64,000 nt of DNA, from positions 62,001-126,000 of the forward strand of contig NZ_AKIZ01000016.1 of the NCBI RefSeq assembly GCF_000282595.1, in the 5' to 3' direction. A program made the translations under genes and the position numbers. This document shows positions 60,284 to 64,000 of this stretch, one piece after another. Position 1 is the stretch's first letter. Every line of letters begins with the position of its first letter. The stretch is from Phyllobacterium sp. YR531 (GTDB taxonomy: Bacteria; Pseudomonadota; Alphaproteobacteria; Rhizobiales; Rhizobiaceae). Under the pieces are notes generated by a model. The model ran no database searches, was not told the origin of the DNA, and saw only the letters and a program-made list of their open reading frames with translations.

Positions 60284-63200
60284 TCAAGCTGCGAGCTTGC
60301 TTAATTCAAATCGTGCAGAATTGGACCGTGGCATCCAAAACCCACGCTCAACGGCTGCTTCAAGTTTTTCTGCAATATCCTTCAACGCGTGTAGGTTTTT
60401 TTCTGTCAGAAACGCCCGTACGTCCTCATCAACCAAGAATGCTTGATAAACAGCTTCGAAATGATGGCTCCCCACTGCCCCCGTAGTTGCAGCGAAAGCA
60501 AACAGATAATCAACTGTAGCCGCCATTTCGGAAGCACCCTTATAGCCATGGCGCTTAACACCCGCGATCCATTTCGGGTTGGTCACTCTGCCTCGAACGG
60601 TTCGCGCAATTTCCTCTTCAAGGGTGCGGATAACGGGTTTTTCAGGGCGTGAATGATCATTGTGATAAATTGTTGGCCGATCGCCTGAAACGAGCTCAAT
60701 CGCCGCCGACATTCCGCCCTCAAATTGATAATAGTCGTCTGAGTCGAGGAGATCGTGCTCGCGATTATCCTGATTTTGGACAACTGCATCGACTGTCCGC
60801 AGTCGCTCCTCAAGAAGTCCACGCTCTGGCTTTCCTTCTTCACCTGCCCCGTAAGCATATCCACCCCAGACAAGCCAAGCTTCTGCCAGATCATCCCGCT
60901 TGGCCCAGTCATTCTCATCCATGAGTGCTTGTAGACCAGCGCCATAAGCTCCCGGCATTGAGCCGAAAACACGAAATCCGGCTCGTTGTCTGGCAAGTTT
61001 TTCGCCAATTCCTTCGCTAATCATACGTGCTTGTTCTGCGCGCATGCGAGCCGCGATTGGATTGTCGTGCTGATCTTCCTCCAACGCGCCGACCGCCCGT
61101 ATAGCAGTGTCAAACAAAGCAATCTGATCGGGAAATGCATCACGGAAAAATCCTGATATGCGCAAAGTCACATCGACGCGCGGGCGACCAAGCAAAGCAA
61201 CCGGGATAATTTCATAGCCAGTAACTCGGCGGGACGCCATGTCCCAAATGGGCTTTGCCCCAATCAGCGCCAGCGCTTGCGCGACATCGTCACCTCCTGT
61301 GCGCATATTCGACGTGCCCCACGCAGTAAGGCCAAACGAAGTAGGCCATTCGCCATGATCCTGGGTATAGCGGCGGATCAGAAGTTCGGCTGACTTCTGG
61401 CCCAACTCCCATGCTGCCGGAGTTGGCACGGCTCGCGTATCAATGGAAAAGAAGTTGCGGCCCGTTGGCAAGACGTCCGGTCGCCCACGTGTTGGGGCAC
61501 CAGACGGTCCCGGCGCAACGAAGCGACCGTCGAGTGCTGTTAGCAGCGCATTCATCTCGGCATCTCCACACATGGAGACAGCCGGAAGCAGATTTTTTCG
61601 AATGCCTTCCATAACGTTTGTGGTCGCAATCCAGTTTTCGGGACACGGAGTTTCACCACCAACCAGTTTTGCAGCCAGAATCTCAATCCTCTCCACCGTA
61701 TCGCCGGAAATGCGCCAAGACTCGTCGGAAACTGCTTTAAGGCTATCTGGACGCAAACCATTCCAGGGTTCGGCCATTTGGCAGTCTAGCGGATCAAACC
61801 CACCAAGATTCAGATCGTGCGCGATGGCCCGCTGCAGGCTCTGTTCAGCGTCCCGCCCCGCTCCTCGCGGAACGCGGGCCAATGCTACAACCAGATCAGT
61901 CAAAAGATGACCTTCAGGTGATTTCCCGAAAATGTGTAACCCATCTCTGATCTGCATTTCCTTCAGATCGCAAAGATAAGCATCAAGTTTCTGCAAGGCG
62001 AGATCATCCGTATCGTGATCATGAATACCCGCGTCATTGTCGAGACCGATATCGCGCACCAGATCGAGTATTTGTGCTTTGAGACGTATAAGGCGGCGTG
62101 GATCAACGCCTGACGCTTCGTAATATTCGTCGACCAGCGCTTCGAGGTCTTTTAACGGCCCATAGCTTTCGGCACGCGTCAGCGGCGGTGTCAAATGGTC
62201 GATTATAACTGCAGACGAGCGGCGCTTCGCTTGAGTGCCCTCACCCGGATCGTTCACGATAAAGGGATAGATATGCGGAACCGGCCCCAAGACGGCTTCA
62301 GGGTAACATGTTTCAGATAGCGCAAGTGATTTGCCGGGTAGCCACTCCATATTTCCATGCTTGCCGACATGAACAATGGCATGGGCGCAATAAGAATTCC
62401 GCAGATATGCATAGAAGGCGAGATATCCATGTGGCGGAACGAGATCGGGCGAATGATATGTTTCTTTAGGATCGATATTGTAACCACGCGCCGGTTGAAT
62501 GCCGACAAGAGTCTCACCAAATCTTGCCAGCGGCAAAGCAAAAGCACTGGCGCTAGCAATAAAGTATGGATCAGCTTCTGGCGTGCCCCAACGTTCTGCT
62601 ATTGCCGATTGAATCGTTTGCGGAAGTTGTCCAAAGAACTCGTTGTAATGACTCAGTGAAATCGTTTCACGCACCTCGCGCCCGTCTATGGCCGCATTTG
62701 TTGGACCAGCCATCAAGTGACTTATGAGCGCGTCACCATCGACAGGTACATCTGCAACCGCATATCCCTGTCGGCGCATAGCTTGGAGTATCTGCCACGT
62801 GGCAGCGGGCGTATCCAAACCAACGCCATTGCCAAGACGGCCATCACGGTTAGGGTAATTTGCCATGATCAAAGCGACCGAACGATCAGCACGTTTTGTC
62901 AAGCGGAGCTTTGCCCAATTTGCTGCCAGTTGTGCAACGAAATTAATGCGGTCTGCCAAAGGCTCATGCGTAACGATATTCGCCTGTACAGCCTCGTCAA
63001 AATGGCGGGCAGATTTGAACGACACAGCCCGGGATAAAACTCGTCCGTCTATTTCCGGCAAGGCGACATTCATTGCCAGATCGCGCGCAGACAGACCTTG
63101 GCCCGAATTACGCCACTGTTCCGCACTTGATCCCGAAAAAATCACCTGCAAGACGATAGCACCGTCATGTTCAAGCACGGTAGGCTTGCGAGATACCCCC

Positions 63201-64000
63201 GGCACCGAAACTGCGAAACCGGTTGCGTTCAAAACGACTGCCGGTCCAGCGTCTTCGAAAATTCCTGTCAGCGTCGCCACCGAAACTGGATCTTTCAGGC
63301 TGGAAACAAACACTGGCAGAGGATTGAGGCCCTTGCCCAACAACGCCTGAACCAGAGCATCAACCGGCTGCGTCTGCCCGCTTTGCACAAGTGCGCGATA
63401 GAAGCAGATCGCAACGATAGGTGCCTCTTCTCTCCAATGCGCGCGCAACTCAGATAACGAGGGAGCAGAACTGCCCGACCACCAAAGGCCAGATTTCAAT
63501 AGTGGGGCCGCTTCCTGCGGTTTTTCTCCACCGCCTGTCATTACCGCGCAATAATCGAGGAAGCGTTGTGCGTTTTGCGCTCCGCCCTCCAGCAAATAGT
63601 GCCATAGAGCTTCCCTGTCTTGGCGCGGCACTGTAGAAAATCGATCAAGGCCGGGATCCGGTTTATCGTCACCGGGCAAAACTGCGAGTTGAACCTTGTA
63701 GTTCAGGGCACACGCATGAAGCGCTTCGAGTCCGTAAGGCCAGTAGCTCTCGCCGCCGATGATCCTGACAACGATGAGCTTTGAATGTCGCGCTGTGCGC
63801 TCAATATAGGCATCCACAGACATTGGATGAGCGAGCGCCATCATATTAGCCAAGCGCAACGACATGCCATTCGAAGCTTGCCGTTGAGCCATGCCGAGGC
63901 TGGCGAGCTCGGTATCCGCAGCAGAAAGGAACAGTACGTCTCCCGGCGTCTGGCCGAGGTCAATGGCCTCGCTACCTTCAGCTATCGTGCCTTTTTGGGC
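60284..64000 (-). CDS. cobN: CobN, aerobic cobaltochelatase large subunit (5' end outside window)
   Basis: 1,238 codons are visible, open to the edge. The first in-frame Met (63892) is internal, because the 36 codons before it (AQKGTIAEGSEAIDLGQTPG and onward) are family sequence that normally begins MHLLLAQKGTI, so about five codons are missing. CobN is the Mg-chelatase-H-like subunit inserting cobalt into hydrogenobyrinic diamide with CobS/CobT-type AAA partners, which are not in this window. Conserved stretches include HVGKHGNMEWLPGKSLALS and EGGMSAAIELVSGDRP. This marks the oxygen-dependent cobalamin route. Confidence 0.96.
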   Translation of the reverse strand, partial: AQKGTIAEGSEAIDLGQTPGDVLFLSAADTELASLGMAQRQASNGMSLRLANMMALAHPMSVDAYIERTARHSKLIVVRIIGGESYWPYGLEALHACALNYKVQLAVLPGDDKPDPGLDRFSTVPRQDREALWHYLLEGGAQNAQRFLDYCAVMTGGGEKPQEAAPLLKSGLWWSGSSAPSLSELRAHWREEAPIVAICFYRALVQSGQTQPVDALVQALLGKGLNPLPVFVSSLKDPVSVATLTGIFEDAGPAVVLNATGFAVSVPGVSRKPTVLEHDGAIVLQVIFSGSSAEQWRNSGQGLSARDLAMNVALPEIDGRVLSRAVSFKSARHFDEAVQANIVTHEPLADRINFVAQLAANWAKLRLTKRADRSVALIMANYPNRDGRLGNGVGLDTPAATWQILQAMRRQGYAVADVPVDGDALISHLMAGPTNAAIDGREVRETISLSHYNEFFGQLPQTIQSAIAERWGTPEADPYFIASASAFALPLARFGETLVGIQPARGYNIDPKETYHSPDLVPPHGYLAFYAYLRNSYCAHAIVHVGKHGNMEWLPGKSLALSETCYPEAVLGPVPHIYPFIVNDPGEGTQAKRRSSAVIIDHLTPPLTRAESYGPLKDLEALVDEYYEASGVDPRRLIRLKAQILDLVRDIGLDNDAGIHDHDTDDLALQKLDAYLCDLKEMQIRDGLHIFGKSPEGHLLTDLVVALARVPRGAGRDAEQSLQRAIAHDLNLGGFDPLDCQMAEPWNGLRPDSLKAVSDESWRISGDTVERIEILAAKLVGGETPCPENWIATTNVMEGIRKNLLPAVSMCGDAEMNALLTALDGRFVAPGPSGAPTRGRPDVLPTGRNFFSIDTRAVPTPAAWELGQKSAELLIRRYTQDHGEWPTSFGLTAWGTSNMRTGGDDVAQALALIGAKPIWDMASRRVTGYEIIPVALLGRPRVDVTLRISGFFRDAFPDQIALFDTAIRAVGALEEDQHDNPIAARMRAEQARMISEGIGEKLARQRAGFRVFGSMPGAYGAGLQALMDENDWAKRDDLAEAWLVWGGYAYGAGEEGKPERGLLEERLRTVDAVVQNQDNREHDLLDSDDYYQFEGGMSAAIELVSGDRPTIYHNDHSRPEKPVIRTLEEEIARTVRGRVTNPKWIAGVKRHGYKGASEMAATVDYLFAFAATTGAVGSHHFEAVYQAFLVDEDVRAFLTEKNLHALKDIAEKLEAAVERGFWMPRSNSARFELSKLAA

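Noticed and set aside
1-64000. tRNA or rRNA genes, insertion sequences, prophage genes or CRISPR arrays
   Set aside because: No transposase, integrase, phage or Cas proteins and no spaced direct repeats were seen. I noticed no cloverleaf-like sequence in the short gaps, though I could not run a tRNA scan.

Overview
This is chromosomal DNA from an alphaproteobacterium of the order Rhizobiales, most like the Brucella/Ochrobactrum group (family Brucellaceae). The evidence is an Omp2-type porin whose leader and first mature residues resemble Brucella Omp2a/Omp2b, a very-long-chain fatty acid lipid A cluster (acpXL to lpxXL), a complete rhizobial-type phn (C-P lyase) operon, and a cobN-type (aerobic) cobalamin cluster. 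A few lines counted by eye give about 48-60% G+C, so I do not claim a genus. Genes are packed tightly on both strands. No gene-free stretch exceeds about 235 bases, and I found no tRNA, rRNA, insertion sequence, prophage or CRISPR array.

Layout. 0-0.7 kb: end of mobA and mobB (molybdenum cofactor). 0.9-4 kb: amino-acid ABC transporter (binding protein and two permeases, no ATPase) and a glutathione transferase. 4-7.9 kb: penicillin-acylase-type hydrolase, 3-hydroxyisobutyrate-type dehydrogenase and an Lrp regulator. 8-10 kb: a coupled nuclease / glutathione transferase / uracil-DNA-glycosylase operon. 10-12.1 kb: orphan PleC/DivJ-type histidine kinase and a DoxX protein. 12.1-15 kb: cobT divergent from cobS, a DUF1289 protein and a retropepsin-like protease. 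15-17.4 kb: dusA and the porin. 17.4-30.2 kb: the phn operon (phnG-H-I-J-K-L, hexapeptide transferase, phnC-D-E-E, 2H phosphoesterase, phnM, phnN) with phnF divergent. 30.2-35.6 kb: PPOX flavoprotein, sugar kinase, aldose epimerase, succinate-semialdehyde dehydrogenase and an auxin-efflux-carrier transporter. 35.7-41.3 kb: a degenerate histidine-phosphatase and the acpXL-lpxXL cluster. 41.3-45.8 kb: soeABC, a membrane-bound sulfite dehydrogenase. 46-50.5 kb: M20 deacylase with a peptide ABC transporter lacking ATPases. 50.5-64 kb: cobalamin genes cobD, C, B, A, cbiD, cobK, cobM, cobE, cobO and cobN (cut by the window end), interleaved with a TerB-like gene, a TSUP transporter and a small EamA protein.

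How parts fit. The phn operon should take up phosphonates (PhnCDE), activate and cleave them (PhnGHIJKL, PhnM) and return ribose phosphates to metabolism (PhnN). There is no PhnP; the 2H phosphoesterase is the obvious candidate for opening the cyclic ribose phosphate. MobA/MobB supply the guanine-dinucleotide form of molybdenum cofactor used by SoeA. The acpXL cluster makes and attaches the C26-C28 acyl chain of lipid A. Its first ketosynthase has lost its catalytic cysteine and looks like a chain-length-factor partner of the second.

Points most worth following up: the cysteine-less ketosynthase, the catalytically dead histidine-phosphatase homologue, the 2H phosphoesterase in place of PhnP, no room for fabZ inside the acpXL cluster, a TerB gene translationally coupled to cobE, and CbiD alongside the aerobic chelatase CobN.
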